DNA of 64,000 bases from Streptomyces sp. DvalAA-43. Its GTDB lineage: Bacteria; Actinomycetota; Actinomycetes; Streptomycetales; Streptomycetaceae. Position numbers and translations under genes: made by a program. How positions within the stretch are numbered: the first letter of the stretch is position 1; each line of letters starts with the position of its first letter. The notes beneath the pieces are model-generated. The model had not been told where the DNA came from. It made no database searches and saw only the letters and a program-made list of their open reading frames with translations. Location of the stretch: NCBI RefSeq assembly GCF_900091725.1, contig NZ_FMBW01000054.1, forward strand, positions 186,001 to 250,000, written 5' to 3'. Shown here one piece after another: positions 53,307-62,619 of the stretch.

Positions 53307-55325
53307 ATGGACATGATCTACGATCCGAACGATGCCACCTCGTTCCACGACCGGCTTGCCGCGCACTCCCGACTCACCGACTTGGCCCTGGCGCCGGATG
53401 GCGCCCGCCTGATCGCGTCCGTGCGGTCGATCAACGACGCCGGAACCAGGCACGTCTGGAAGCTGTGGGAGATCGACCCCTCGGGCGAGAATGACAGCCG
53501 CCTCGTGGCCGGGTCCGTACAGGGTGACTTCGCGCCCACGTTCGCCGCCGACGGGACGCTGTTGGTCCTCTCCGGACGCGAGAATACGGACTCCACCGGC
53601 GAAAAGAGCGACAGCCAGGGTGTGTCGCTGTGGGCGCTGCCTGAGCACGGTGAGGCCAAGCAGATCGCCCACCACCCGGGTGGCATAGCCGACTTCACCG
53701 TCGCCAGGAGTGCCGACACGATCGCCTACACCGCTGACCTGCTGCCCGGCACGGCAGATGCAGCGACCCACGCCGAATCCCGTCGCGAGCGCGAGAACGC
53801 CATGGTCAACGCGGTCCTGTACGGGGACGTTGCGGCCTGCGGCAGTGGGGCGGCCCTCGGTCCGGATGAACCGCACACATTCGTCCAGCGCTCCGACGGG
53901 GCTCCGGTGAACGCCGGTGGTCAAGGCCTCGAAGGCGCCGGCGACATGGCGCTCTCGCCGGACGGATCACTCGTGGCCTACACACGGTCCGCGACCGGCC
54001 ATGCCCCGGACACGAACTCCGTAGTGGTCGCCGACGCGGCCACCGGCATCCAGCACCTCACCTTCTCGCGCCCCGGCCATCAGTACTACCGCCTGGAGTT
54101 CACCGCCGATGGCTCGGCACTGGTCTGCCAGCGCCAGCGCGAGGAGACCTACGACACGGAGTGGCGAATCACGCTCGTCGCGTTCGACCTGGCGTCCGGC
54201 GAGGAGACCGACCTCCTGCCGGAGTTCGACAACTGGCCGTGGCCGGGGCGCGCGGTCCTCGCTCCGACTCCTGGCGATGCCACGGTGTGGTTCACGGGGG
54301 ACGAGCAGGGACACTGCCCGGTCTTCCGCCGCGACGCGGACGGCACGATCACTCGCCTCACCGCGTCCGGCGCATACTCCTCACTGAGCGTGACGCCCGA
54401 TGGATCCACCCTCTACGCACTGCGCAGCACGATCGACGGCCCACCTCAAGCGGTTCGGCTCGACATAGTCACCCCCGTTCAACACCCCACCTTCCTCAAG
54501 GCTCCCGGCGGCCTCGACTCGCTGCCCGGCACCCTCACCGAGGTGCACGTCCAAGCGGACGACGGTTTCCCGTTGCGCGCCTGGCTCGCCCTGCCCGAGG
54601 GCGCTTCGTCCGACCACCCGGCACCCCTGGTCGTCGTCCCGCACGGCGGACCGCAGGCGTCCTGGAGCGCCTGGACATGGGTCTGGAACCCCTGGCCGTT
54701 CGCGGCCCGCGGCTACGCGGTGCTGCTGCCGGACCCGGCACTGTCCACCGGGTACGGGCAGCGGATGCAGGAGCGCGGCCGGGGCCAGCACGGTGGCCAG
54801 CCCTACCGTGACGTCATCGCACTGACGGACGCGGCTCTGGCACGCGACGACCTCGACGCGAACCGCACGGCCCTCGCCGGCTGGTCCTACGGAGGCTATC
54901 TGGCCAACCGGGCGGCAACCCTCACCGACCGCTTCAAGGCGATCGTGTCAGCCGCCGGAATGTGGAACCTGGAGGCGTTCCAGATCGAGACGGATCTGCA
55001 CGCGTACTTCCGCGAGATCTTCGGTGACCCGAGGACACGGCGCGAACGATACGAGGCCAACTCGCCCCACTTCGACGCCGTGAAGATGACGACGCCGATG
55101 CTGATCGTGCACGGTGGCAAGGACCACCGTGTCCCGGTGGGCCAGGCCCTCGGTCTGCACAGCGATCTGCGGCGGCTCGGCGTACCCGTCAGATTCCTGC
55201 ACTTCCCGGACGAGGGCCACATCATCGGGGCGCCGAACCACATTCGGATCATGTACGAGACGGTGCTGAACTTCCTCGACCACCATGTCCTCGGCCAGGA
55301 GTGGCGGCGCCCCGCAATGCTCTGA
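53307..55325 (+). CDS. S9 family serine peptidase (prolyl oligopeptidase type)
   Basis: The protein has 672 residues. Residues 1-400 form a beta-propeller with WD/TolB-like blades (LALAPDGARLIASV, DMALSPDGSLVAYTR, LEFTADGSALVCQR, LSVTPDGSTLYALR). The C-terminal hydrolase has LVVVPHGGPQASW (oxyanion), LAGWSYGGYLANRAA with the Ser nucleophile, LIVHGGKDHRVPV with Asp and FPDEGHIIGAP with His. Such enzymes cleave acyl-aminoacyl or dipeptidyl ends of short peptides. No signal peptide, so probably cytoplasmic. The ATG at 53307 is chosen; ATG 53313 is in frame. Confidence 0.87.
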   Translation: MDMIYDPNDATSFHDRLAAHSRLTDLALAPDGARLIASVRSINDAGTRHVWKLWEIDPSGENDSRLVAGSVQGDFAPTFAADGTLLVLSGRENTDSTGEKSDSQGVSLWALPEHGEAKQIAHHPGGIADFTVARSADTIAYTADLLPGTADAATHAESRRERENAMVNAVLYGDVAACGSGAALGPDEPHTFVQRSDGAPVNAGGQGLEGAGDMALSPDGSLVAYTRSATGHAPDTNSVVVADAATGIQHLTFSRPGHQYYRLEFTADGSALVCQRQREETYDTEWRITLVAFDLASGEETDLLPEFDNWPWPGRAVLAPTPGDATVWFTGDEQGHCPVFRRDADGTITRLTASGAYSSLSVTPDGSTLYALRSTIDGPPQAVRLDIVTPVQHPTFLKAPGGLDSLPGTLTEVHVQADDGFPLRAWLALPEGASSDHPAPLVVVPHGGPQASWSAWTWVWNPWPFAARGYAVLLPDPALSTGYGQRMQERGRGQHGGQPYRDVIALTDAALARDDLDANRTALAGWSYGGYLANRAATLTDRFKAIVSAAGMWNLEAFQIETDLHAYFREIFGDPRTRRERYEANSPHFDAVKMTTPMLIVHGGKDHRVPVGQALGLHSDLRRLGVPVRFLHFPDEGHIIGAPNHIRIMYETVLNFLDHHVLGQEWRRPAML

Positions 55326-55331
55326 CAAGGC

Positions 55332-56082
55332 ATGAGGCAGTCCCACGTACGCGCCGATGGAACCCCGACGTCCGGACCGGGCGTCGGGGCGCCGACCCGA
55401 GTACGGGAACTCATTGTCGTCCTCGGCACACTCGGAGTCCTGGCCGGTCTGGCCGTCTACAGCGGAGACGTCGACCTGGGAAGCGCCAGTACCCGGATCG
55501 CACTGACCGGGGCCCTGTACGCCGTGGCCGCGGCGTTCTTCGTGCCGAGTCTGTGGGTTCGGCTGGGGCGGTGGCCGTACCGGTGGCGGGGGTGGCCCGT
55601 GGGGGCTTCGTGGGCCCGGCGCAGTCGGAGCGGCGGCAGCACGAGGCGGAGGTGGCGCGGTACCGGGAACATCCGAAGCCGCTGTACCTGGGCGCTGCGC
55701 CGTCCGGCATGCAGGCGTCCCACGCCGCGGTCGGCCAGCCTACCTCAGCGTCGAGTACCGCACCGACCAGGAGAACGAGTTCGCGTACGTGGCTCTCAGG
55801 GTACGTCCACCGCTCATGCCTAGACCCCGATGCTCCGAGCTCAAGGAGAAGGACGTGACCTGCACGGTGGACGCGCACGGCGAGATGCGAGCGGTCCGCG
55901 ACTTCCCCGGCGGCGGCCGCTCCGTCACCCTCACCCGCCGTCACGGGAACGCGGAGGCCGAGGTCACCAGCCAGACCCTTGACGAACCCGGACTACGTCA
56001 ACTCCTCAGCACCCTGCACCCGCTGACGGGCACGGAGCTGGAGCGTCTGATGAGGGACAAGAAGATCGACCACAGATTCTGA
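55332..56082 (+). pseudogene. Membrane protein broken by two frameshifts
   Basis: Three frames in order make one protein. Frame 1 reads RELIVVLGTLGVLAGLAVYS then TGALYAVAAAFFVPSLW, two membrane helices. Frame 2 (about 55568-55715) reads RGGFVGPAQSERRQHEAEVA then RYREHPKPLYLGAAPSG. Frame 3 (from about 55735) reads YLSVEYRTDQENEFAYVALR to a stop at 56082 (TCTVDAHGEMRAVRDFPGG). Each change is a single-base-type shift. Clean coding bias in all parts suggests recent mutation or sequencing errors. The family is not recognised. Confidence 0.6.
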
Positions 56083-56173
56083 GCCCTGTGCGCTCCGGGA
56101 CGTTGGCAACCAGACGTCCAGGGCGGCCCCTGCAGCCCACCTCGGAGGAGTGCTGCGGCCACCTCGTCTCACC

Positions 56174-56788
56174 TCATCTCGCCTCCGCGCACTCCTCCAC
56201 GAAGGCGCAGAGTCGGCGGATCAGGCTCAGGCAGGTGGCGGGGTTCGTCGTGTGCTCCATGTGGGGTGCGTCCTGAAGCCACGTTTGCCACAAGCCGTCC
56301 GGGCCGAGAAAGGGCGCGGTCCGGTCACTCCCGAGATTCAGGTCGATGAACACGAGGGCGCCCATGACCACGGTCTGGTCGTAGGCGAGATCAGGGCGGC
56401 GAAGATAGCGCTCAAGATAGGCGGCCAGCAGGTCGGCGTCGCGCGGTGTGCCGAAACCGGCCAGAGTCACACAGTAGGCCAAGCCCGCACAACAGACTTC
56501 GCTGGCCAGCAGGAGCTCCCCGAGGCGCTCACGGAATTCTGTCCGGTGTGAGACCGCGATGAGCCAAGCGGCGGTCCTCCGCTCACGCCATCCGCCCTCC
56601 AGGAGGGTAGAGATTTCGTGCGGGGTGATGAGTTCGGCGTCCTCACGGAGAGCACGCGCGAATCGGTCGTGCTCAGGACCCTGCATACGCAGCAAGCCGC
56701 CACCAAGCTTCAGATAGCGGCGCTCGGGTACGACATAGCGGCGGACCAGGGCCAGCAGCTCGGCATTCTCGTGGGCATGGCGCATCAC
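56174..56788 (-). CDS. DUF6000 family protein
   Basis: The protein has 204 residues. LVRRYVVPERRYLKLGGGLL, then EISTLLEGGWRERRTAAWLI, LLLASEVCCAGLAYCVTLAG and RDADLLAAYLERYLRRPDLA, followed by YDQTVVMGAL, match the DUF6000 pattern. It is helical and HEAT-like, with no catalytic motif. The function is unknown. The ATG at 56788 was used; MRHAHENAELLALV one codon later is equivalent. Confidence 0.7.
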   Translation of the reverse strand: MMRHAHENAELLALVRRYVVPERRYLKLGGGLLRMQGPEHDRFARALREDAELITPHEISTLLEGGWRERRTAAWLIAVSHRTEFRERLGELLLASEVCCAGLAYCVTLAGFGTPRDADLLAAYLERYLRRPDLAYDQTVVMGALVFIDLNLGSDRTAPFLGPDGLWQTWLQDAPHMEHTTNPATCLSLIRRLCAFVEECAEAR

Positions 56789-57008
56789 AGACTGATCCTG
56801 GCCCGTTGGTACACACTTTCACCAGCCCCTGTCCGAGAGGCACGGGTCACTATCCGAAGGACGGGTGTGTGACGGCTACCACGACATCGAGCGGCTTCCG
56901 AGGAAGATGGCGAAGCGAATGTGACAGCGCATGTCGTGAACATCCCGGCGGCTCCGTCTCAGAGCAGAACGCAGTCATCGTGTCTGTCCCGCACCAAGGA
57001 GACCCAGC

Positions 57009-57200
57009 GCGCCGATCCTGCGGATGGACAACGTCCTTATCGCCGTCGACGGCATCGAGGATGCCGTGGCCCGTCTGCACACCCACGGCGCCGAACTCGT
57101 CGGTGCGCCGGCGCAGTTCGAGGCCAGCAATCGACTCCGCTACGCCCGCGCCTGCGAGCTGAACCGGACCACCCGACATGTACGCATCCGCGAGCGCCTC
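57009..57200 (+). pseudogene. VOC/glyoxalase-family remnant
   Basis: A single module is left: MDNVLIAVDGIEDAVARLHT then HGAELVGAPAQFEASNRLRY, equivalent to the second half of two-module VOC proteins. The first module is absent and the C-terminal strand diverges after RYARACE. Intact relatives continue with a G-PEG-I turn. Confidence 0.55.
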
Positions 57201-57428
57201 AGCAGCAATCATCGGCAGATTCTCCGGGCGTCAGATCCTGCGCCAGACCTCCCGCCGGTTGATCGGGGCACTGACCTGACCTGCGGCGATCGAGCGGAGT
57301 AGTCGCGGTGTCGGTCATGTGTCGGGGCTGTCGGTCCGATGGCGGCGTCTTGTCGGTGGACCCTGGGAACTTTCCAGAGATCCCGCCGGGCATCCGTCCG
57401 GCGGGCGCACCGGACGTAAGGAATCACC

Positions 57429-58562
57429 ATGACCACCGACATCACGATCATTGGCGCTGGGCTCGGAGGGCTGACTCTCGCCCGTGTCCTTCACGTTCAC
57501 GGCATCCCGTCCACGGTCTACGAGGCCGAAACCTCTCCGACGGCCCGTATGCAGGGCGGCTTGCTCGACATCCACGACTACAACGGCCAGCTGGCCCTGC
57601 AGGCGGCAGGCCTGATCGACGCGTTCCGCGGCCTCATCCTGGAGGGCCGCCAGGCGATGCGTGTCCTCGACCGGGACGGGACCGTCCTGCTCGACAAGGC
57701 CGACGACGGCACGGGCGGACGTCCCGAGGTACAGCGCGGCGAACTGCGCCGGATCCTGCTCGACTCGCTCCCGGCCGGCACCGTCCGGTGGGGCCACAAG
57801 GTCAGCAGCACCCGTGCCCTCGGCGAGGGCCGCCACGAGGTGACGTTCACCGACGGCAGTACCACCGTCACCAGCCTGCTGGTCGGCGCGGATGGTGCAT
57901 GGTCACGGGTTCGGCCGCTGCTCTCCACCGCCGCACCCGAGTACGCGGACACCTCGGTCGTCGAGACCTATCTGTTCCACGCCGACACCCGGCACCCGGC
58001 CGCCGCGAAAGCGGTCGGCGGCGGGTCGATGATCGTGCCTGCGCGGGGCAGGGAGATCTTCGCTCACAGGGAGAGCGGCGACACCCTGCACGCCTATGTG
58101 GGGCTGGCCAAGCCGCAGGAATGGTTCGACGCCATCGATTTCACCGATGCCGCCGCAGCCACTCAGCGGATCGCGAAGGAGTTCGATGACTGGGCGCCGG
58201 AACTCACCGCGCTGATTACCGAAAGTGACACCGTGCCGGTCCTGCGCCCCCGCTTTGCCCTGCCGACCGGGCACCGATGGGACCGGGTGCCGGGAGTGAC
58301 CCTGCTCGGCGACGCGGCCCACCTCTCGGTCTCGAACGGCGAAGGCGCCAATCTGGCCATGTACGACGGCGCCGAGCTCGGTAAGGCCATCGCCGCGCAC
58401 CCCGACGACGTCGAGCGCGCCCTCACCGTGTACGAGCAGATCATGTTCCCCCGCAGCACCGAAGCCGCCGCCGATGGCATGCAACTCAACGAGCTCCTCT
58501 TCGGCGACGACGCCCCCCACAGCCTGATTGCCGCCTTCATCGAGGACGAAGAGACCGCATGA
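57429..58562 (+). CDS. FAD-dependent monooxygenase, TetX/PHBH-like
   Basis: The protein has 377 residues. It has an N-terminal dinucleotide fold TIIGAGLGGLTLARVL and the FAD-ribose Glu in VYEAETSP. The middle DG-type motif is LVGADGAWSRVRPLL and the second FAD motif VTLLGDAAHLSVSNGEGANL. MQGGLLDIHDYNGQLAL is typical of the TetX-like branch, which hydroxylates aromatic polyketides such as tetracyclines or related metabolites (substrate unknown here). AAGGA precedes the ATG. An HxlR-type regulator remnant lies downstream. Confidence 0.85.
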   Translation: MTTDITIIGAGLGGLTLARVLHVHGIPSTVYEAETSPTARMQGGLLDIHDYNGQLALQAAGLIDAFRGLILEGRQAMRVLDRDGTVLLDKADDGTGGRPEVQRGELRRILLDSLPAGTVRWGHKVSSTRALGEGRHEVTFTDGSTTVTSLLVGADGAWSRVRPLLSTAAPEYADTSVVETYLFHADTRHPAAAKAVGGGSMIVPARGREIFAHRESGDTLHAYVGLAKPQEWFDAIDFTDAAAATQRIAKEFDDWAPELTALITESDTVPVLRPRFALPTGHRWDRVPGVTLLGDAAHLSVSNGEGANLAMYDGAELGKAIAAHPDDVERALTVYEQIMFPRSTEAAADGMQLNELLFGDDAPHSLIAAFIEDEETA

Positions 58563-58718
58563 GCACAGTTTCGTACGGCTGCTGACGCAGAGCCCGGCCC
58601 ACGATCCGGACCGTCCGCCTCCCGGGCGCGAGTTCTCGGACCGGTTGTCTGATGCTCTCGATGACTCGGGCGAAGCTCTCCTCTCCATGGACCGCGCCAA
58701 TCTGGCGTGAGCAGCGAA

Positions 58719-58880
58719 CTAGCCCGCCGTCACGTCGGCCGGGGCGACCACGGCGGTGCCGCCGTGCATGAATCCCGCGAACATCACATACATGCCCGCG
58801 AGCAGGGCGAGGCCGTACAGGGACACCAGCCCGGGATCCTCACCGAAGTGGGCTCTCGTTCCCCACAGGCCGAGCAGCTG
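58719..58880 (-). pseudogene. C-terminal membrane-protein fragment
   Basis: The minus frame reads TRAHFGEDPGLVSLYGLALL then AGMYVMFAGFMHGGTAVVA before a TAG at 58719. It looks like a last membrane helix with good coding bias, but no start or upstream domain can be joined. The identity is unknown. Confidence 0.3.
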
Positions 58881-58954
58881 CTTTCTGATGGAAGATATCG
58901 GCGGATCAGCTGTAGAGGAGCGATGCCCCGAGCTAACACCTCGTGGACTGATGC

Positions 58955-59105
58955 GTGGTCCAGAAGACGCTGACTCGACATCTGCGGGAGAAGAGGGAAG
59001 AGGACGTGCTCGCACATCGTGAGGTGTATCGGGAAGTGCCACCGAAGGTCGAGTACCCCTTGGCGGAGCGCGGCATCTCGCACAATGAGGCTCTGGCCTC
59101 ATCGG
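58955..59105 (+). pseudogene. HxlR-family HTH regulator remnant
   Basis: The plus frame reads VQKTLTRHLREKREEDVLAH then REVYREVPPKVEYPLAERG, the recognition helix and wing of HxlR regulators (usual form MLTQTLR-LE-DGLV-R-VY-EVPP-VEYSLTELG). The N-terminal helices are scrambled in the preceding bases (LLSDGRYRR near 58884). It may once have controlled the monooxygenase at 57429. Confidence 0.6.
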
Positions 59106-59461
59106 GGAATGGGGCATTGAACGCATGCGGCGAATCGGGTCCGGAGAAGGGAACCGTCGACGGTTCCGGGGCAGCCCAGCGATAGACGCGACCGAGCTCG
59201 ATCGTAGGCCGGGAGATGTGCCCCCTCTGCGTACCAGGAAGAAAAGGAGATGGATCCCCGGTGGTGACACCTGGAGTGGCCACGCCGACCCCTGTGCCGG
59301 GCGCAGCTTGGATGCGGCATCATCATCCGATGCGGTGTTCGACCAAGTTCACCACCGGGGGCTCCCCGTCCCACCTCAACACACTGATCCCGGTGGAAAA
59401 GGCTCCTGGGGGCCCTACCGCACCGCGGATTTCGGCGGCGGCCCGTGCGCAGGCGCACCGG
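59106..59461. other. Region without a recognisable gene
   Basis: These 356 bases follow the HxlR remnant and end at the aldo/keto reductase stop. No frame shows family-like sequence. The composition is slightly less GC-rich than neighbouring genes, consistent with decayed DNA. Confidence 0.35.
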
Positions 59462-60412
59462 CTACGCGATGTGGCCCGATCCGACCGGCGACGGCTCACT
59501 GCGCGTGGCCGGTTCCAGAGAGGCGAGGCATGCCATCTCCTCCTCCGAGAGCCGCAGCCTGTCGGCGGCCATGTTCTGCGCGAGGTGGTCCGGATCACCG
59601 GTGCCCGGGATCGCCAGCACATGCGACCCCTGCTGCAAGGTCCAGGCCAGCCGTACCTGCGCCACGGACACCCCGTGCGCACGGGCGACGGTGCACACCG
59701 CCTCGCTGTCACGGGCAGCCGGCCCCGCCTCGCGCCCGGCACCGGCGATCGCGAAGAACGGCACGAAGGCGAGGCCGAGTTCACCACAGCGCCGTAGGAG
59801 AGCCTGGTTCTCGTTCGACGCACCTAGCCCGTACGGGTTCTGCACGCAGACGACCGGGGAGATGGCCATGGCCTCGGCCAGTTGCTCCGACGTGACGTTG
59901 GAAATGCCGAGGTGGCGGATGAGCCCGGCATCGCGCAGTTCCGCCAACGCGCCGAAGTGCTCGGCGATCGAGCCGGTCCGCCGACTCGGCGGCACGCGCA
60001 GGTTCACCACATCCAGGTGATCGCGGCCGAGTTGGCGCAGGTTCTCCTCGACCTGGTCGCGCAACTGCGCCGGGGTGGCCCACCACCACGCGCCCGAGGC
60101 ATCGCGACCGGGCCAGACCTTGGTGGTGATGACCAGATCCTCCGGGTACGGCGCCAGCGCCCGGTTGATCAGCTCGTTGGCGGAGCGCGTCGCCGAGAAG
60201 TAGAACGCGGCGGTGTCGATGTGGTTCACACCGAGCTCGATCGCCTGCCGGAGCACGGCGATCGACCGCTCGCGGTCGCGCGGCACGCCGCGGTCGAAGG
60301 GCGCGGTGCCGGTCAGGCGCATCGCGCCGAACCCGACACGGTTGACGGTCAGGTCACCGAGTTGCCACGTATGCGTAGGTGTGGTTGCCGTGGTGTCCGT
60401 CTGTGGGCTCAT
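59462..60412 (-). CDS. Aldo/keto reductase family oxidoreductase
   Basis: The protein has 316 residues. GDLTVNRVGFGAMRLTG opens the barrel. NHIDTAAFYFSATRSANELI holds the catalytic Asp and Tyr, and LVITTKVWPGRD holds the Lys. DHLDVVNLR has Asn in place of the usual His, as in other members of this branch. SVAQVRLAWTLQQGSHVLAI then PGTGDPDHLAQNM is the NADPH-binding C-terminus. The ATG at 60412 with AGGAG upstream is used. It is the paralogue of the fragment at the left edge of the window. A leader with terminator and short ORF precedes it. Confidence 0.87.
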   Translation of the reverse strand: MSPQTDTTATTPTHTWQLGDLTVNRVGFGAMRLTGTAPFDRGVPRDRERSIAVLRQAIELGVNHIDTAAFYFSATRSANELINRALAPYPEDLVITTKVWPGRDASGAWWWATPAQLRDQVEENLRQLGRDHLDVVNLRVPPSRRTGSIAEHFGALAELRDAGLIRHLGISNVTSEQLAEAMAISPVVCVQNPYGLGASNENQALLRRCGELGLAFVPFFAIAGAGREAGPAARDSEAVCTVARAHGVSVAQVRLAWTLQQGSHVLAIPGTGDPDHLAQNMAADRLRLSEEEMACLASLEPATRSEPSPVGSGHIA

Positions 60413-60538
60413 AGAAGGGATCTCCTCTTGCAGGATGGAATGCGGAACTTGCCGGCTGGAATGTGGAACGGATGGGTGGCGCGGCACGTCAGGCGCCTGG
60501 CAGGTGAATACCTCGAAGCGGGGCCACCAGTACCCGGG

Positions 60539-60622
60539 TCAGATTGGACCCGGGTACGAAAAAAGCCTCCCCGGCGGACCTGAGTCCGCACCGAGAAGGC
60601 TCATGCGATGACTGGCATCCTA
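60539..60622 (-). promoter_or_regulatory. Attenuator-like leader: promoter, 21-codon uORF, intrinsic terminator and second hairpin
   Basis: On the minus strand, a TAGGAT -10 (60622-60617) is followed by an ORF starting at 60604, MSLLGADSGPPGRLFSYPGP plus one Ile, ending at TGA 60541-60539. The same bases form a hairpin (arms about 60584-60601 and 60564-60579) followed by TTTTTT, a classic intrinsic terminator. A second perfect 11-bp stem, GTACCCGGGTC and GACCCGGGTAC (60530-60557), follows. Overlap of uORF and terminator suggests ribosome-controlled attenuation of the reductase about 130 bases downstream. Experimental support is lacking. Confidence 0.5.
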
Positions 60623-60972
60623 GCAGGTATGCCAGGGCGTCCGCCACCGAATCACCGGATGCGAGGGCTTCGCGGGCGGATCTCCCGGCGGCAGGGGGGC
60701 CAGGTGTGTCGGATGGGGGAGGGGGTGGTCATGATGGCACGGGCGCACGGGGCAGGGTGAACAGAACGCGGTCCAGGCTTGCCGCCGCAAAGACTCATGC
60801 CGAAGCGGAGGCCACACGGTCGGTCACCAAGGTTCGGCCTGACGGCATGGAACCCCTGGGTCGATGTGCACCTCACAAGGCGCTCCACATCACAGTGATC
60901 CCGCCGTGCCTCATCTGGCACGACTGGATTGCACCCTACCCGTCGTGAGGTCCCGTCCGGACCCTGAGAACC
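60623..60972. other. Intergenic region upstream of the DUF6083 gene and of the leader promoter
   Basis: These 350 bases show no convincing coding frame; short frames on both strands have random composition. They hold the upstream part of the minus-strand promoter near 60622 and the promoter of the gene at 60973. Confidence 0.35.
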
Positions 60973-61401
60973 ATGGGGGACACCGAAAGCACATCAGGTC
61001 CGGACAGTACCGACAATGCGTTTCGCGCCCTTCTTGAAGGTGCTACCGCTCCTCGTCCGCCCGCCCCACCCGACTGCCCGTTCTGCGACCTCCCGCAGGA
61101 CCGATACGCCACCCACTACGAAGGCCACTGGGTTCTTCTCGAACCCCGCATCATCGTCCCCGCCCACACCGTGCCGCCGCGCCGACGCTGGATCATCACC
61201 TCGGACGGAGCCGCGATGAATCTGTGGGACGCCGAACCTCTTCCCGGTGCCCAGTGCCGGATCGCGCACCGGACCGTCTGCCCCTACCTCCAGCCGGACG
61301 ACCCCTGGCCTTGGACCACCGCACTCCGACAGGAGAATGAACGGCGGGCGCTGCGCCTGTTCAACCTTCCTGAGGACTGGGGCCTCCCCGGCACAGGCTG
61401 A
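60973..61401 (+). CDS. DUF6083 domain protein (Cys/His-containing)
   Basis: The protein has 142 residues. After a short variable N-terminus it has PPDCPFCDLPQDRYATHYEG then HWVLLEPRIIVPAHTVPPRR and RWIITSDGAAMNLWDAEPLP, followed by CRIAHRTVCPYLQPDDPWPW, the DUF6083 pattern. The C-x2-C near residue 35 and a later pair of Cys suggest a zinc site. The function is unknown; it is common in Streptomyces. Confidence 0.75.
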   Translation: MGDTESTSGPDSTDNAFRALLEGATAPRPPAPPDCPFCDLPQDRYATHYEGHWVLLEPRIIVPAHTVPPRRRWIITSDGAAMNLWDAEPLPGAQCRIAHRTVCPYLQPDDPWPWTTALRQENERRALRLFNLPEDWGLPGTG

Positions 61402-61533
61402 TCGAGAGATCGGCTTCGGCCACTGTGTACGCCTGGGCGTGCCCCGCGCATCAAGAAGCCGCCCTCTCCGGCAACGATTAAGCTTCTTGTCTTGAATGTG
61501 AAATATGTCCATTCGAGTGAGAGGGGCAGCGCC

Positions 61534-62565
61534 ATGAAGGCTGCGGTCGTGACGGACTTCTCCAAGCCGATGGCGATCCAGGAGCGTGAAATCCCGCGCC
61601 CCGATGTCCAGCAGGTCCTGGTCCGGATGGAGGCCAGTGGACTGTGCCACACCGATATCCACGCCGCTGCTGGTGACTGGCCGGTCAAGCCGAAGCCGCC
61701 GTTCGTTCCCGGCCATGAGGGGATCGGCATCGTCGAGGCCAAGGGAGAGCGAGTCGACCATGTGGAGATCGGTGACCGCGTGGCGATCGCTTGGCTCGGT
61801 CAGGCCTGCGGGCACTGCGATCACTGTGTTTCCGGCTGGGAGACCCTCTGCCTGAAGCAGGAGAACAGCGGCTACTCGGTCGACGGTTCCTTCTCCGAGT
61901 ACGCCGTCGCACACGGTGACTACGTCGTCAAGGTTCCTGCCGGCATCGACCCGCTGGACGCCGCTCCGCTCACCTGCGCGGGTGTGACCACGTACAAGGC
62001 TGTCAAGGTCAGTGGAGCGGCCCCCGGCAAGCGGGCATTGATTTCAGGCATCGGCGGCCTGGGACACCTCGCCCTGCAGTACGCGCGGATCGCCGGAGCC
62101 GAGACGATCGCCGTCGATGTCACGGACGAGAAGCTTCAGCTCGCCCGCGACCTGGGAGCCGATCACGTCATCGACGCGCGCACCCAGGACGTCGTCGAGG
62201 AGACACACAAGGTGGGCGGCGCGGACGTCGCCATCGGCCTCGCCGTGTCGAACGCTTCCTTCCAGGCCGCGTACGGTTCCTTGCGTCGCGGAGGAACCCT
62301 CGTACTGGTCGCACTGCCTGCGGAGGGCAAGCTCGAACTCCCCGTCTTCGAGACGGTCCTGGAGGGCAAGCGCGTCATCGGATCCATCGTCGGAACCCGG
62401 GAGGACCTCGCGGAGGTCTTCCACCTGCATGCGCTCGGCCGCACACGCGTCATTCGGGAGCAGCGCGCGCTGGACCAGGTGAACGAATCGATCGCCGACA
62501 TTCTGGCCGGTCGTGTGGCAGCCCGGATCGTGTTCGACTTCGTGGGCCGCCGGGCGGAACACTGA
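61534..62565 (+). CDS. adhP: Zinc-dependent alcohol dehydrogenase, AdhP type
   Basis: The protein has 343 residues. Catalytic zinc ligands are in EASGLCHTDIH (Cys) and PGHEGIG (His-Glu). The structural zinc site is CGHCDHCVSGWETLC. The NAD fold is GIGGLGHLALQYARIAG with the ribose Asp in AVDVTDEK. EGKRVIGSIVGTREDLAE and the C-terminal RVAARIVFDF complete an ethanol/propanol-preferring ADH. The ATG at 61534 follows GAGAGGGG. It catalyses alcohol/aldehyde interconversion with NAD in the cytoplasm. The promoter region just upstream (AAGCTTCTTGTCTTG) is A/T-rich. Confidence 0.9.
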   Translation: MKAAVVTDFSKPMAIQEREIPRPDVQQVLVRMEASGLCHTDIHAAAGDWPVKPKPPFVPGHEGIGIVEAKGERVDHVEIGDRVAIAWLGQACGHCDHCVSGWETLCLKQENSGYSVDGSFSEYAVAHGDYVVKVPAGIDPLDAAPLTCAGVTTYKAVKVSGAAPGKRALISGIGGLGHLALQYARIAGAETIAVDVTDEKLQLARDLGADHVIDARTQDVVEETHKVGGADVAIGLAVSNASFQAAYGSLRRGGTLVLVALPAEGKLELPVFETVLEGKRVIGSIVGTREDLAEVFHLHALGRTRVIREQRALDQVNESIADILAGRVAARIVFDFVGRRAEH

Positions 62566-62619
62566 TGCCGCTGACGGCCCCGAGGCCGACGCCCCGATCT
62601 CTGTGCCCTTGTCCTTCTC

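Noticed and set aside
60544..60948. 134-codon plus-strand frame before the DUF6083 gene
   Set aside because: No family resemblance and poor codon bias. It overlaps the minus-strand leader and intergenic DNA.
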